Shown here: positions 8,934 through 20,225 of the stretch, one piece after another | Position numbering within the stretch: the stretch's first letter is position 1 | Layout: each line of letters starts with the position of its first letter | Notes under the pieces: generated by a model | Database searches by the model: none | Seen by the model: the letters and a program-made list of their open reading frames with translations, nothing else | Told to the model about the DNA's origin: nothing | DNA from: an uncultured Clostridia bacterium | GTDB lineage: Bacteria; Bacillota; Clostridia; Christensenellales; CAG-314 | DNA: 64,000 nt | Direction: 5' to 3' | Assembly: GCA_944336125.1 (NCBI GenBank) | Contig: CALVLA010000003.1 | Span: 87,432 to 151,431 of the forward strand | Position numbers and translations under genes: made by a program

Positions 8934-10808
8934 ATGGACAACAATTTCCCTCTTTACCTGTTTCATCAGGGCACCAATTATCAGGCTTACAAATATTTCG
9001 GCTGCCACAGGGTAGAACAGTCGGATGACTGGGTGTTCAGAGTTTACGCTCCGCACGCCAAATCCGTTTCGGTAGTGGGTGACTTCAACGGCTGGAACGT
9101 TTCCGCCTCGCCTATGAAAAAATTGGCGGGCGGTACCTGGGAAGTTGTCATAAGCGGCGTCAAGCTTTTTGACGCTTACAAGTTTTGCATCACCAAACCC
9201 GACGGGAACAACGTCCTTAAAGCAGACCCGTACGCTTTCCACAGCGAAACAAACGGCGCTACCGCAAGCAAGGTGTATTCACTCGACGGCTACGACTGGC
9301 AGGACGGAGATTACCTCAAAAAGAAACGCAAAACTTCGGTTTACGAAAAACCTATCAACATTTACGAAGTGCATTTGGGCTCGTGGAGAAGGCATGCCGA
9401 CGGCAACGTGTTTAGTTACACCGACCTTGCCGACCAGCTTGTGGATTACGTGTGCGATATGGGATATACCCACATCGAACTCATGCCTATTGCGGAATTT
9501 CCTTTTGACGGCTCGTGGGGCTATCAGGTAACGGGGTATTACTCCATTACTTCGCGTTTCGGCACACCGCACGACTTCATGTACTTTGTGGACAAGTGCC
9601 ACCAAAAGGGCATCGGCGTAATTGTCGACTGGGTGCCTGCGCATTTTCCTCGCGACGAGCACGGTCTCGCTTCATTTGACGGCACAAAACTTTACGAACA
9701 CGACACTTTGGAGCATAAATCGTGGGGGACGCTAACTTTCGACTATTCCAAAAACGAAGTCAAGTCATTCCTCATTTCAAACGCGATGTTTATGCACGAC
9801 ATATATCACGTTGACGGTCTCAGGGTGGACGCCGTGGCTTCTATGCTTTACCTCGACTACGACAGGCGCGACGGGGAGTGGAAACCTAACAAATACGGCG
9901 ACAACAAAAACCTCGAAGCGATTGAGTTTTTGCAGCAGACAAACGAGGCGATTTTCAAGTATTACCCTAACACCATGATGATTGCCGAAGAATCTACCGC
10001 TTTTCCGCTTGTTTCAAAACCTGTGGACGTTGGGGGCTTGGGCTTCAACTTCAAATGGAATATGGGCTGGATGAACGATACTTTCGACTACTTCCGCTCT
10101 GACCCGTTTTTCAGAAAAGGCTGCCACAACAAACTTACTTTCTCCTTCTTCTACGCCTTTTCGGAAAACTTTATTTTGCCTGTTTCCCACGACGAAGTGG
10201 TGCACGGCAAAAAAAGCCTCATCGAAAAAATGCCGGGTGACTACAAACAAAAATTTGCTAACCTCAGGCTGTTTTTCGCTTATATGACGGCGCACCCCGG
10301 TAAAAAACTCGTGTTTATGGGTACGGAATTCGCTCAGTTCAGAGAATGGAATTTCGCAGACAGCCTTGAATGGTTTATGCTTGACTACCCTAAACACAGA
10401 GATACTCAGTATTTTGTTAAAACACTCAACGAATTTTATAAAAAGAACAAGGCTCTCCACCAAATTGACTTTTCATGGGAAGGCTTTGAGTGGATTGCCG
10501 CCGACGACAACATTCAAAACGTAATAGCCTTTAAGCGTATCGACAAAAAGGGCAAGGAACTTATTTGCGTGTTTAACCTCGGCGACAAGGAAAGAGTCGA
10601 TTACAAAATAGGCGTGGACGAAGGCAAATACCGCCTTGTGTTTAATACCGACGACGTCAAGTTCGGCGGCGAGGGAAGGAAACACAAAAAAACTGTGTCT
10701 GCCAAAAAAGTTCCTATGCACGGCAAAGATTTCAGCATAAGCTTGATTTTGCCGCCGCTTACCGCTTTGTTTTTGCAAAAAACTACTAAAAGGGAGGAGA
10801 ATAATTGA
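8934..10808 (+). CDS. glgB: 1,4-alpha-glucan branching enzyme (GH13)
   Basis: 624 residues. An N-terminal CBM48 module ([19 protein letters not shown], about residues 35-55) is followed by the GH13 barrel with HLGSWRR and [22 protein letters not shown]. The catalytic residues are Asp in [11 protein letters not shown], Glu in MIAEEST and Asp in [10 protein letters not shown]. The C-terminal beta domain ends in basic residues. It makes alpha-1,6 branches in glycogen. Compared with E. coli GlgB it lacks the extra N-terminal N1 module, as in many Clostridia. Its stop overlaps the glgC start (TGATG). Confidence 0.95.
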   Translation: MDNNFPLYLFHQGTNYQAYKYFGCHRVEQSDDWVFRVYAPHAKSVSVVGDFNGWNVSASPMKKLAGGTWEVVISGVKLFDAYKFCITKPDGNNVLKADPYAFHSETNGATASKVYSLDGYDWQDGDYLKKKRKTSVYEKPINIYEVHLGSWRRHADGNVFSYTDLADQLVDYVCDMGYTHIELMPIAEFPFDGSWGYQVTGYYSITSRFGTPHDFMYFVDKCHQKGIGVIVDWVPAHFPRDEHGLASFDGTKLYEHDTLEHKSWGTLTFDYSKNEVKSFLISNAMFMHDIYHVDGLRVDAVASMLYLDYDRRDGEWKPNKYGDNKNLEAIEFLQQTNEAIFKYYPNTMMIAEESTAFPLVSKPVDVGGLGFNFKWNMGWMNDTFDYFRSDPFFRKGCHNKLTFSFFYAFSENFILPVSHDEVVHGKKSLIEKMPGDYKQKFANLRLFFAYMTAHPGKKLVFMGTEFAQFREWNFADSLEWFMLDYPKHRDTQYFVKTLNEFYKKNKALHQIDFSWEGFEWIAADDNIQNVIAFKRIDKKGKELICVFNLGDKERVDYKIGVDEGKYRLVFNTDDVKFGGEGRKHKKTVSAKKVPMHGKDFSISLILPPLTALFLQKTTKREENN

Positions 10809-12010
10809 TGCTTACCAAAAAAGAATGTGTAGCGATGCTTCTGGCAGGCGGCCAAGGCAGCAGACTTTACGCCTTGACCAATCAGGTCGCTAAACCTGCC
10901 GTTGAATTCGGCGCTAAAAACAGAATTATCGATTTTCCGCTTTCGAACTGTACCAATAGCGGTATCGATACCGTGGGCGTGCTGACTCAGTATCAGCCCC
11001 TCGTTCTTAACGAATATATCGGCAACGGCTCGCCGTGGGACCTCGACAGAACTTTCGGCGGCGTACATATTCTCCCTCCTTATCAGGGAAAAAAGAAATC
11101 CGACTGGTACAAGGGTACGGCAAACGCAATTTACCAAAACCTTGGCTTTATCGACAGGTATCAGCCTGAATACGTCCTCATCCTTTCGGGTGACCATATT
11201 TACAAAATGGATTACGACGAAATGCTTAAACAGCACAAGGAAAATCAGGCGGACTGTACAATCGCGGTACTTACCGTTCCTATGGAGGAAGCAAGCCGTT
11301 TCGGTATCATGAGCCTTGACGAAAACGGACGCATAACCGAATTTGCCGAAAAGCCTAAACAGCCGAAAAGCGATCAGGCGTCAATGGGTATTTACATTTT
11401 CAGCTACGACGTTTTGAAAAAGTATCTCATTGACGACGAAAACAATCCTAAGTCAAGCAACGACTTCGGAAAAGACATCATTCCGAAAATGCTTGAGGAC
11501 GGCAAAAAAATGTTCGGCTACCGTTTCAAAGGTTATTGGAAGGACGTCGGTACCATCAAAAGCCTTTGGGAAGCAAACATGGACTTGTTGGGTGACAAAC
11601 CTAATTTTGACATCTTTGACTCAAAACGCAAAATTTACGCCAGAAACGTAGGGGATCCTCCGCAGTTTATCGGAAGTGACGCTTGCATTCAAAACTCCAT
11701 CATCGGCAGCGGCGTTGAAGTTTACGGAACGGTAATCAATTCGGTAATTTCAAACAGCGTTGTCATCGAGGAAGGCGCGATTGTACGCGACAGCGTGATT
11801 TTCACCAACTCCGTAATTAAAAAGAACGCTATTGTAGAGTTCTCGATTATTGACGAATTTACCGAAGTCGGTGAGGGCGCGGTAGTGGGAGCAGGCAACA
11901 AAAAACAAGACAACGACATTACCGTAATCGCCAGAAACGAAAAAATCCCTGCGAAAAGCGTTATCGAAGCAGGTACTATGTATGATACTTTAAGCGGAGG
12001 TGCAAAATGA
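10808..12010 (+). CDS. glgC: Glucose-1-phosphate adenylyltransferase, catalytic subunit
   Basis: 400 residues. The nucleotidyltransferase P-loop [13 protein letters not shown], the FPLSNC and [12 protein letters not shown] segments (metal-binding Asp) and the [10 protein letters not shown] sugar-binding lysine region are all present. A C-terminal left-handed beta-helix with I/V hexapeptides follows. It makes ADP-glucose from ATP and glucose 1-phosphate, the committed step of glycogen synthesis. GGAGGAG (10793-10799) is eight bases before the ATG at 10808, which overlaps the glgB stop. It overlaps glgD by four bases (ATGA), consistent with equal synthesis of the two subunits of a GlgC/GlgD heterotetramer. 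Confidence 0.95.
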   Translation: MLTKKECVAMLLAGGQGSRLYALTNQVAKPAVEFGAKNRIIDFPLSNCTNSGIDTVGVLTQYQPLVLNEYIGNGSPWDLDRTFGGVHILPPYQGKKKSDWYKGTANAIYQNLGFIDRYQPEYVLILSGDHIYKMDYDEMLKQHKENQADCTIAVLTVPMEEASRFGIMSLDENGRITEFAEKPKQPKSDQASMGIYIFSYDVLKKYLIDDENNPKSSNDFGKDIIPKMLEDGKKMFGYRFKGYWKDVGTIKSLWEANMDLLGDKPNFDIFDSKRKIYARNVGDPPQFIGSDACIQNSIIGSGVEVYGTVINSVISNSVVIEEGAIVRDSVIFTNSVIKKNAIVEFSIIDEFTEVGEGAVVGAGNKKQDNDITVIARNEKIPAKSVIEAGTMYDTLSGGAK

Positions 12011-13128
12011 AAGCTGTCGGGCTTATCCTCTCCAACATTCACGATAAAAATATCCCCGAACTGACAAGCATTCGTTCAATTGGTTCGGTGCCTTTCGGCG
12101 GAAGATATCGCCTTATCGACTTTGCCTTGTCAAATATGGTAAACTCCGGCATCACAAGCGTCGGAATTATTACCAAAAGCAACTATCAGTCTCTTATGGA
12201 CCACGTGGGTTCAGGCAAAGAGTGGGACCTCGTCAGAAAAAACGGCGGTTTGTTTATGCTTCCGCCTTTCTCGGACAATCAGGACGAAGTTTATGAAACG
12301 CGTTTGCAGGCACTCAACAACGTCATGAATTTCCTTTACAGGACGCCTCACGAACTTGTCGTATTGTCTGACTCGGACATGGTGCTTAACATCGACATAG
12401 ACAAAGTCATCGATTACCACATTGAAAAAAATGCAGACGTAACCTGCGTTTACAATGAAATGGTGCTTGACGGCGACGAAGGCCGACTTGTGTCGGTAAT
12501 CAAAACAAACGTAGACGGCAAAGTCGTTGACATCAAAACGGCAAAACCGGAAAAAGCGGTAAAAGCAAAAAGCGTCATAAACATTTGGGTTTTCAACAGG
12601 ATGCTTTTGATTAACCTCATCAAGGAAACTCTTTCCCGCGAAAGCAGGGCGGATTTCGACCTCGACCTCATCGGCAAAAACCTCAACAAAATAAACGTTG
12701 TGGGATACGCTTTCGAAGGCTATTTTGCTTGGATTACTTCGCTTTCAAAATACTTCAAACACAACATGGATTTGCTTGACAAAAAAGTCAGGGACAATCT
12801 TTTCAACCAAAAATACATGGCGGTTTACACAAAAGTCAAAGACTCGCCTCCTACAAGCTACCGCGCAAACGCTCAGGTCAAAAACTCCTTTGTTGCCGAC
12901 GGCTGCGTTATCGACGGCTATGTTGAAAACAGCATTATTTTCAGGGGCGTAACGGTTGGCCGCGGCTGTGTAATCAAAAACAGCATTCTCATGCAGGACA
13001 GCATAGTTCTCGACAACGCTCAGCTTAACTGCGTTATCGCCGACAAAAACGTCGTAATTAAAAGCGGCAGAAATTTGTCGGGCTGCGAAAACATGCCGTT
13101 CTATATCGGTAAAAATTCTATTGTTTGA
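12007..13128 (+). CDS. glgD: GlgD, regulatory-type ADP-glucose pyrophosphorylase subunit
   Basis: 373 residues, homologous to GlgC. The P-loop is lost: where GlgC has GGQGSRL, this protein reads [11 protein letters not shown]. The RPVPFGG-like segment [18 protein letters not shown] and a C-terminal beta-helix are kept. In Bacillota GlgD has little activity alone and raises the activity of GlgC in a mixed tetramer. The ATG lies in the glgC stop overlap. The loss of the nucleotide loop is seen in the sequence; the regulatory role is family knowledge. Confidence 0.92.
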   Translation: MKAVGLILSNIHDKNIPELTSIRSIGSVPFGGRYRLIDFALSNMVNSGITSVGIITKSNYQSLMDHVGSGKEWDLVRKNGGLFMLPPFSDNQDEVYETRLQALNNVMNFLYRTPHELVVLSDSDMVLNIDIDKVIDYHIEKNADVTCVYNEMVLDGDEGRLVSVIKTNVDGKVVDIKTAKPEKAVKAKSVINIWVFNRMLLINLIKETLSRESRADFDLDLIGKNLNKINVVGYAFEGYFAWITSLSKYFKHNMDLLDKKVRDNLFNQKYMAVYTKVKDSPPTSYRANAQVKNSFVADGCVIDGYVENSIIFRGVTVGRGCVIKNSILMQDSIVLDNAQLNCVIADKNVVIKSGRNLSGCENMPFYIGKNSIV

Positions 13129-13140
13129 CGAGGTGTTATT

Positions 13141-14667
13141 ATGGCAAGAAAAATCAACAATACAAAGGTTTCGGCTCCTGAAAAGGTCGAAGCCGCAAAA
13201 AAATGCGACAAGGCAGTTGATGCCGAAATAAAGCCTGACAGACAACTTAAACTCCTTTTTGTCGCAAGCGAATGTCAGCCTTTCGTTGCTACCGGCGGTT
13301 TGGGTGACGTTATGGGCTCGCTGCCGCATACTATAAAAAAGGTTTGCGACAACTGCGACGTAAGAGTTATGCTTCCGCTTTACGGCGACATAAAGCAGGA
13401 ATACAGGGAACAAATGACCTTTTTGGGTTACACCAACGTGGAACTCGCTTGGCGTAACCAGTACTGCGGCGTTTTCGAACTTGTTAAAGACGGCGTTACA
13501 TACTACTTCCTTGACAATGAGTACTACTTCAAGCGCGAAGGTCAGTACGGCTACTTTGACGACGGTGAAAGATATGCTTTCTTTTCAAAAGCAATTCTCT
13601 CGGTTTTGCCGCTCATAGGCTTTATTCCTACAATCATTCACGCAAACGACTGGCAGACGGCTCTCGTTCCCGTTTATCTCAAAACGATTTTCCACGACGA
13701 GTATTACAGAAACATCCGTACTGTATTTACCATTCACAACATCGCTTATCAGGGTAAATACGACCCGGCTATTTTGGGCGACGTTTTCGGCCTCGGCGAA
13801 CAAAGCAGAAGCATTTTGTGCTATGACGGAATAATTAACCTTATGAAGGGCGCAATCGTGTGCTGTGACGTTTTGTCTACCGTAAGTCCTACTTACGCGG
13901 AAGAAATCAAAACTCCCGAATATTCGTACGGGCTTCACTACATAATCAAACAAAACGCCTACAAGCTCAAAGGCGTAATCAACGGTATCGATACCAAATT
14001 TTACGATCCTTCCTCCGATGAGTCTATTTTTGTTAAATATGACAAAAATTCCGTCGAAGGCAAAATCCAAAACAAAATTCAGCTGCAGCAAATGCTCAGC
14101 CTCCCTGTCGACAGAAACATTCCTGTCGTTTCAATCATTACTCGTCTCGTCGATCACAAGGGTATCGACCTGATTATTCAATCGATTGACGAATTGATGA
14201 AAAATCATTTACAATTAATCATTCTCGGCAAGGGCGATTTGCGCTACGAAGAAATTCTCAAAAATTTCGAAAGCCGTTATCCTAACAAAATCAGGGCTAT
14301 CATCGCTTTCAATCAGGACCTTTCGAGGAAAATTTATGCCGCTTCGGACATCTATCTCATGCCTTCCAAATCCGAACCTTGCGGGCTTGCGCAAATGATT
14401 GCAAGCCGTTACGGCGCTATTCCTATTACAAGGGAAACAGGCGGCCTCAACGACAGCATCGTGGACTTCGGTACGGGACACGGAAACGGCTGGACTTTTA
14501 AAAATTACAGCGCGCGTGACTTTATTTACGTTGTGAGAAATGCCGTCGAAGTTTTCCACAACCACAAGGAAGCTTGGAACGATTTGAGAAACATCGTTTT
14601 TTCTGTCGATTTCTCCTGGGAAAAATCCGCCGGCGAATATTTGAAAATTTATCATTCTTTAATGTAA
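13141..14667 (+). CDS. glgA: Glycogen synthase, ADP-glucose type (GT5)
   Basis: 508 residues with an N-terminal Lys/Ala/Glu-rich extension of about 35 residues before the usual start of the fold. GT5 features include the glycine-rich loop ATGGLGDVMGSLP (about 50-62), HANDWQTALVP, THNIAYQGKY and the C-terminal nucleotide-binding SKSEPCGLAQMIASRYG. In the E. coli enzyme the loop reads KTGGL and the lysine (K15) contacts ADP-glucose; here alanine (A50) takes that place. It extends glycogen chains with ADP-glucose. It sits between glgD and glgP and uses a GAGG site 12 bases after glgD. Confidence 0.93.
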   Translation: MARKINNTKVSAPEKVEAAKKCDKAVDAEIKPDRQLKLLFVASECQPFVATGGLGDVMGSLPHTIKKVCDNCDVRVMLPLYGDIKQEYREQMTFLGYTNVELAWRNQYCGVFELVKDGVTYYFLDNEYYFKREGQYGYFDDGERYAFFSKAILSVLPLIGFIPTIIHANDWQTALVPVYLKTIFHDEYYRNIRTVFTIHNIAYQGKYDPAILGDVFGLGEQSRSILCYDGIINLMKGAIVCCDVLSTVSPTYAEEIKTPEYSYGLHYIIKQNAYKLKGVINGIDTKFYDPSSDESIFVKYDKNSVEGKIQNKIQLQQMLSLPVDRNIPVVSIITRLVDHKGIDLIIQSIDELMKNHLQLIILGKGDLRYEEILKNFESRYPNKIRAIIAFNQDLSRKIYAASDIYLMPSKSEPCGLAQMIASRYGAIPITRETGGLNDSIVDFGTGHGNGWTFKNYSARDFIYVVRNAVEVFHNHKEAWNDLRNIVFSVDFSWEKSAGEYLKIYHSLM

Positions 14668-14688
14668 TTTAGTGTATCAAGAGGTATT

Positions 14689-17103
14689 ATGGCTGCGACG
14701 AAAGACAACTTGACTATTCAGGAACAAATTAACGACAAACTCAAAAGGTATTTTAACATTACCTTAAACGAAGCTACAAAAAATCAGCTTTATTACGCAA
14801 GTGCTTCGGTTGTGAGAGATTTTCTCCTCACTAAGCGCAACGAGTTTTCTCACAGGCGCCATCTTAAAAAGGGCAAGCGCGTTTACTACCTTTGCATGGA
14901 GTTTTTGCTTGGGCAGTCTCTCAAAACCAACCTTTTCAATTTGCAGTTGACTGACTCCTTCAGAGAGGCGCTCGCTCCTTACGTGAAACTGGAAGAATTG
15001 TTTGACCTCGAACCCGACGCAGGTCTCGGCAACGGCGGTCTCGGCAGGCTCGCAGCTTGCTTTATGGATTCGCTTGCCGCTTTGAGTTATCCTGCCATGG
15101 GGTACTCCATCCGTTACGAATACGGTTTGTTTAAACAAAAAATTATCGACGGCTGGCAGACGGAATTTCCCGACAACTGGCTCCCAGGCGGCGACGTCTG
15201 GATGGTTCAGCGCCAGGACGGTGCCGTTCGTGTGAAAATGGGGGGCTCCGTTTCGTACGACATGGTAGACGGAAAATTTGTTCCTATTTACAAGGACTGC
15301 GACGAAATTATCGCTATGCCTTATGAAATGATTATTTCGGGCTACGGCGACGGGGCAAGTATTTTGAGGCTTTGGAGCGCAAAAAGCAGCCGCTCTTTCG
15401 ACATGAAGTCTTTCGGCTCGGGCGACTATGCCAGAGTTATGCAGATGCAGAGCGAGGCGGAGCTTATTTCAAAAGTTCTTTACCCTGCCGACAACCACTC
15501 GGAAGGAAAAACCCTGCGTCTCAAACAGCAATACTTTTTGGTGTCCGCTTCAATTCAAAACATAATCAACGACCACATGCGCCGTTGGAAAGACATAAGA
15601 AAACTGCCTGACATGGCGGCAATCCACATCAACGACACTCACCCTGCTTTGTGTATTCCTGAGCTTATGCGTATCCTCATGGACGAACACGGTCTCGGTT
15701 GGGACGAAGCTTTTGACATCGTGACAAAAACCGTTGCTTACACTAACCACACCGTTATGGCGGAAGCTTTGGAAGAATGGGATCAGTCACGTGTGAAAAT
15801 GCTTTTGCCGCGTATTTACGACATTATTCTGGAACTTGACAGGCGTCACAACGAACACCTTCGTCAGCGTTTCGGCAACGACGAAGGTAAAATTAAAAGC
15901 TGCGCGATTTTGTACTACAACAAAGTGCGTATGGCAAATCTTTCCATCGTAGGTTCGCATAACGTCAACGGCGTTTCGGCTTTGCACACCGAAATTATCA
16001 AAAATACGGTGTTTAAAGATTTTTATCTCGACACGCCTGAAAAATTCATCAACGTTACAAACGGCATAGCTTACAGAAGATGGCTTTGTCAGTCAAATAC
16101 ACGTCTTTCGGCACTTTTGAAAGACATAATAGGCGACAAGTTTTATAAATCGGCTGACGAACTTAAAAAGCTTGAAAAGTTCGTAAACGACAAAACGGTA
16201 CTTGAAAAACTTTCAGACATCAAACTTGCCAACAAAATCGATTTTGCCGATTTCGTTTACAAGAGAAACGGCATTGTCATAGATCCGAACACTCGTTTTG
16301 ACGTTCAGGCAAAACGTATTCACGAATACAAACGTCAGCTTTTGAACGCGCTCAAAATTATCGCGATAATGAACAAACTCAGGGATAACCCTGACGCCGA
16401 CATTACTCCTCAAACATTCATTTTCGCGGGAAAAGCTGCTCCGGGTTATTACGTGGCAAAACAGCTTATTCAGCTTATCTGCGCTTTGAGCCGCGAGATA
16501 GACCAAAATCCGCGTCTGAAAGAAAAAATCAACGTAGTTTTCCTTGAAGACTACTGCGTTACGGTTGCGGAAAAAATGATGCCTGCAAGCGAAGTCAGCC
16601 AGCAAATTTCAATGGCGGGTAAAGAAGCAAGCGGCACGGGCAACATGAAGTTTATGATTAACGGCGCGTTGACTATTGGTACTCTTGACGGAGCTAACGT
16701 CGAAATGGCAGAGGCTGTGGGCGACGACAACATTTTCATTTTCGGCCTTAAAGCAGACGAGGTTGAAAACCTTTGGAAGAGCGGATATAACTCAACTCAT
16801 TATTACAATCACAACGACGTTTTGAGAGGGGTTATCGAAAGGCTCAACGGCAATATCGGCGGTCAGAACTTCTCGCATATCGCGCAGTATCTCATGACTC
16901 GTTCGCCTATCGCCGACCCTTACATGTGTCTTGCGGATTTTGACAGCTATATGAATATTCACGGCAAAATGGACAGCGTTTACCGCAACAAGCTTGACTG
17001 GAACGCCAAATCGCTTGTCAACATTGCAAGAGCAGGAAGATTTTCCGCAGACCGAAGCATTGAAGAATACGCTAAAAACATCTGGCATCTCAAAAAAATC
17101 TGA
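14689..17103 (+). CDS. glgP: Glycogen/maltodextrin phosphorylase (GT35)
   Basis: 804 residues, the usual length. Signatures include the N-terminal YYLCMEFLLGQSL and DAGLGNGGLGRLAACF segments, the RVKMLLPRIYDII region, and the PLP site EASGTGNMKFMINGAL with the Schiff-base lysine at K654. It cuts alpha-1,4 bonds with phosphate to release glucose 1-phosphate, which the pgm product at the start of the run turns into glucose 6-phosphate. AAGAGG precedes the ATG. It is 21 bases after glgA with no terminator, so synthesis and breakdown genes are likely on one transcript. Confidence 0.96.
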   Translation: MAATKDNLTIQEQINDKLKRYFNITLNEATKNQLYYASASVVRDFLLTKRNEFSHRRHLKKGKRVYYLCMEFLLGQSLKTNLFNLQLTDSFREALAPYVKLEELFDLEPDAGLGNGGLGRLAACFMDSLAALSYPAMGYSIRYEYGLFKQKIIDGWQTEFPDNWLPGGDVWMVQRQDGAVRVKMGGSVSYDMVDGKFVPIYKDCDEIIAMPYEMIISGYGDGASILRLWSAKSSRSFDMKSFGSGDYARVMQMQSEAELISKVLYPADNHSEGKTLRLKQQYFLVSASIQNIINDHMRRWKDIRKLPDMAAIHINDTHPALCIPELMRILMDEHGLGWDEAFDIVTKTVAYTNHTVMAEALEEWDQSRVKMLLPRIYDIILELDRRHNEHLRQRFGNDEGKIKSCAILYYNKVRMANLSIVGSHNVNGVSALHTEIIKNTVFKDFYLDTPEKFINVTNGIAYRRWLCQSNTRLSALLKDIIGDKFYKSADELKKLEKFVNDKTVLEKLSDIKLANKIDFADFVYKRNGIVIDPNTRFDVQAKRIHEYKRQLLNALKIIAIMNKLRDNPDADITPQTFIFAGKAAPGYYVAKQLIQLICALSREIDQNPRLKEKINVVFLEDYCVTVAEKMMPASEVSQQISMAGKEASGTGNMKFMINGALTIGTLDGANVEMAEAVGDDNIFIFGLKADEVENLWKSGYNSTHYYNHNDVLRGVIERLNGNIGGQNFSHIAQYLMTRSPIADPYMCLADFDSYMNIHGKMDSVYRNKLDWNAKSLVNIARAGRFSADRSIEEYAKNIWHLKKI

Positions 17104-17116
17104 TATAGAGTGATTT

Positions 17117-18952
17117 ATGGTTTACTTCGACCCTTTGAACAAGGCTTGCAAAAGCGTTACCGGTGCGGTCGAAAAAGACGAAAAGTTTACGTTGGCATTG
17201 ACGCTTGACAAACCGGTCAATGCCAATCGTTGTTTTTTGTGCTTTTACTCCGACAACGGTAAAATTTTTAAACGATTTATGACAAAAATACGAAACGGCG
17301 AGGGCAAGGACGTTTTTTCGGTTGATCTTTCCTTTCCTGTTTCGGGACTGTTTTTTTACTACTTCGAAATAGAAACAGATTACGGACTTCATTTTGTCGT
17401 TTCGGACGAAAGCGCGAGAGGACACTTTTCGCGGGAGAACGGCAGGCATTTTCAGCTTACCGTGTTTGAGGCAGACAAGTTTGAAGCAAACTGGTTTAAA
17501 GGGGGACTGACTTACCATGTTTTTGTGGACAGGTTTTTCAAAGGACGCGAACACAGCTATCCCGACGGCGCGAAGGTGAATCCCGACTGGTATGCTCAGC
17601 CCGACCACCGTCCCGTAAACGGAATTGTGCTTAACAACGAGTTTTTCGGCGGAGATATTTCGGGTATTACCAAAAAGCTTTCATACATCAAAAGCCTTGG
17701 GGTTACCGCAATTTATATAAGTCCTATTGTTGAGGCAAATTCAAACCACAAATACAATACTGGCGATTTTTTGAAAATTGACGAGGGCTTCGGTGACGAA
17801 AAGGATTTTGAAAACCTCATTTCATCCGCGAAAAAACTGGGGATTTCAATCATTATCGACGGGGTATTCAGTCACACGGGGGACGACAGCGTTTATTTCA
17901 ACAAATACGGTCATTATGACAGCGTAGGAGCTTTTCAGTCAGAAAATTCACCTTATTTTAACTGGTACTCCTTTATTGATTACCCTAATGTTTACAAATC
18001 GTGGTGGGGAATAGACACTCTTCCCGAAATAGACAAAACAAACGAAAGTTATCGTGAATTTATTTGCGAACAAGTCATTCCTAAGTGGCTTGAAATGGGA
18101 GTTGACGGAATTCGCCTTGACGTTGCGGACGAGTTGCCAGACTGTTTTTTGACTCCTTTGTGTCAAAGCATAAAAAACTGCGGCGACAAGCTCATTATCG
18201 GCGAAGTTTGGGAAAACGCAACCGACAAAATTTCGTACGGGGTCAGAAGAAAATATTTTCAGGGCGGTCAGCTTGACAGCGTCATGAATTATCCGCTTAA
18301 AAACGCTATTTTGAGCTTTTTAAGCAACGGTGACGGAAAACATCTTGTTGACGTTATCAGAAATCAGATAAACAATTATCCTAAACACGCGCTTGACAAG
18401 CTTTTAAACATATTGTCGTCGCATGATACGCCGAGAGCTATTACGGTGCTGGGCGGAAAACCTGCGGATACGCGTGATGTTCAGTCTGTCACATTTTTGA
18501 ACGAAAGCGAATTTGAGCAGGCAAAACAAAAACTAAAAATCGCGGCGCTTTTGCAATATACTTTGTACGGCGTGCCTTGTCTTTTTTACGGCGACGAGGC
18601 GGGGCTTCAAGGCTACGGCGATCCGTTTTGCAGAAAGTGTTACCCTTGGGGCAGAGAGGACGCTGAACTTGTAAAGTTTTACGCTACTTTGGGAAAACTG
18701 AGAGCAAACGACATTTTTGTTTCGTCTGAAGTCGTTGACGTGCATTTCGATGACGGCATTTTCTCTTTTGAAAGACGCTTGAAAAACAAAATTTTTAAGG
18801 TATTTGTCAACATGTCGGGAGCAAAACGCGTCGTCGATTTGGAAAAAGGCTTTGTAAACGCTTTAAACGGTGAAAAACTGACTTCTGCAGTCACCGTAGA
18901 CAATCAGGATTTTATTGCGGCGTTGTTTGACACTGACTTTTCGGTATGTTAA
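17117..18952 (+). CDS. Intracellular GH13 alpha-glucosidase/neopullulanase-like enzyme
   Basis: 611 residues without a signal peptide, so cytoplasmic. An N-terminal beta domain of about 130 residues resembles the N-terminal domains of neopullulanase-type GH13 enzymes. The barrel begins near TYHVFVDRFFKG. Catalytic residues are Asp in GIRLDVADELP, Glu in IIGEVWE and Asp in SSHDTPR. The C-terminal beta domain is short. It probably hydrolyses alpha-1,4 (and perhaps alpha-1,6) bonds in maltodextrins or debranched glycogen. Position after glgP suggests a role in clearing limit dextrins; exact specificity is uncertain. A dedicated debranching enzyme gene is not otherwise present in the window. Confidence 0.85.
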   Translation: MVYFDPLNKACKSVTGAVEKDEKFTLALTLDKPVNANRCFLCFYSDNGKIFKRFMTKIRNGEGKDVFSVDLSFPVSGLFFYYFEIETDYGLHFVVSDESARGHFSRENGRHFQLTVFEADKFEANWFKGGLTYHVFVDRFFKGREHSYPDGAKVNPDWYAQPDHRPVNGIVLNNEFFGGDISGITKKLSYIKSLGVTAIYISPIVEANSNHKYNTGDFLKIDEGFGDEKDFENLISSAKKLGISIIIDGVFSHTGDDSVYFNKYGHYDSVGAFQSENSPYFNWYSFIDYPNVYKSWWGIDTLPEIDKTNESYREFICEQVIPKWLEMGVDGIRLDVADELPDCFLTPLCQSIKNCGDKLIIGEVWENATDKISYGVRRKYFQGGQLDSVMNYPLKNAILSFLSNGDGKHLVDVIRNQINNYPKHALDKLLNILSSHDTPRAITVLGGKPADTRDVQSVTFLNESEFEQAKQKLKIAALLQYTLYGVPCLFYGDEAGLQGYGDPFCRKCYPWGREDAELVKFYATLGKLRANDIFVSSEVVDVHFDDGIFSFERRLKNKIFKVFVNMSGAKRVVDLEKGFVNALNGEKLTSAVTVDNQDFIAALFDTDFSVC

Positions 18953-18978
18953 ACTTTGTCTGTAATACGGAGGAAAAA

Positions 18979-20223
18979 ATGCTTATCAAAACACCGCCTA
19001 AGGGTATGCGCGACATCTTGCCTGCTGACCTTAAACTCAGACAGCAAATTTTGGACGTGATCACCAAAATTTACAACTCTTACGGCTTTACTCAGATAGA
19101 AACACCTTGCGTCGAAGATATCAATACCTTGACTTCAAAACAAGGCGGAGACAACGAAAAACTTATTTTTAAAATTTTGAAAAGGGGCGAAAAGCTTGAA
19201 AACGCTTCGGCAGACAACATCTGCGACCTCGGGCTTCGCTATGACCTGACTGTGCCGCTTTCGCGTTATTATGCTAACAACAGCGGAAATTTGCCTAACG
19301 TATTCAAAGCTATTCAAATCGGCAACGTCTGGCGCGCCGAAAGACCGCAGAAAGGCAGGTTTCGTCAGTTTGTTCAATGTGACATCGACATAATCGGCGA
19401 GGAAAGTCATCTTGCCGAGGCAGAGCTTATTTCGGCTACTACGACAGCGCTCAACGCATTGGGACTTGACGGCTTTACGGTAAAAATCAACGACAGAAGG
19501 ATTTTGAAAGGTTTGGCTCAAAAAGCAGGATTTGCCGAAGAAGATTTCGACAAGGTTTTCATTGCTTTGGACAAGCTTGACAAAATAGGTTTTGACGGTG
19601 TTGTAGGTGAACTTGTCGAGGAAGGTCTTGCCGAGGAAAAGGCAAAAACCGTTTTGAATTTTGCTTTGTCCATTTCAGCCGAAGGGCTTGAAAAGGCGAA
19701 GGAAGTGTTGAAGGGCGTCGTTGACGAAAAGGTTTTTGACAATCTTGCGGAAATCATTGCTATCAACTGCTGTGACAAATTTAAACTTAAATTTGACTGT
19801 ACTCTTGTCAGAGGCATGAACTATTACACGGGACCTATTTTCGAAATCGAAGTTGACGGTTTCGGAGTTTCTGTCGCGGGCGGCGGAAGATACGACAACA
19901 TGCTTGGCAAGTTTTTGAACAGAAGCGTGCCTGCGTGCGGATTTTCGATAGGTTTTGAAAGGATTTTTACCGTCCTTAAAGAAAAGGGCGTTTCGTTTGG
20001 CGAGCAGCCTAAAAAGACCGCTTACGTAGTGGACTCTCGCTGCGGTGCCGACATAATTTCAAAAGTATTTAAAGAAGCGGAAAAAATTCGCTCACAGGGC
20101 GGAATATGCCTTGTTACAAAAAGAATCAAAAATTTCGGATTTTTGCTCGAACAGCTGAAAAAAGACGGTTATTCCGATATTTTTCAGGTAAACGAAAAGG
20201 GTGAAATCAGGATTACCGACTGA
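18979..20223 (+). CDS. hisS: Histidyl-tRNA synthetase
   Basis: 414 residues, class II synthetase. It has PPKGMRDILP at the N-terminus, motif 2 region WRAERPQKGRFRQF, the HisRS signatures LVRGMNYYTGPIFE and GGGRYDNMLG, motif 3 CGFSIGFERI and a C-terminal anticodon-binding domain (from about residue 330). It charges tRNA-His with histidine. The start at 18979 is chosen because CGGAGG ends five bases before it; an in-frame ATG at 18946 lies within the previous gene's end and has no such site. The gene is usually beside aspS in Bacillota; here it follows carbohydrate genes. Confidence 0.96.
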   Translation: MLIKTPPKGMRDILPADLKLRQQILDVITKIYNSYGFTQIETPCVEDINTLTSKQGGDNEKLIFKILKRGEKLENASADNICDLGLRYDLTVPLSRYYANNSGNLPNVFKAIQIGNVWRAERPQKGRFRQFVQCDIDIIGEESHLAEAELISATTTALNALGLDGFTVKINDRRILKGLAQKAGFAEEDFDKVFIALDKLDKIGFDGVVGELVEEGLAEEKAKTVLNFALSISAEGLEKAKEVLKGVVDEKVFDNLAEIIAINCCDKFKLKFDCTLVRGMNYYTGPIFEIEVDGFGVSVAGGGRYDNMLGKFLNRSVPACGFSIGFERIFTVLKEKGVSFGEQPKKTAYVVDSRCGADIISKVFKEAEKIRSQGGICLVTKRIKNFGFLLEQLKKDGYSDIFQVNEKGEIRITD

Positions 20224-20225
20224 CT

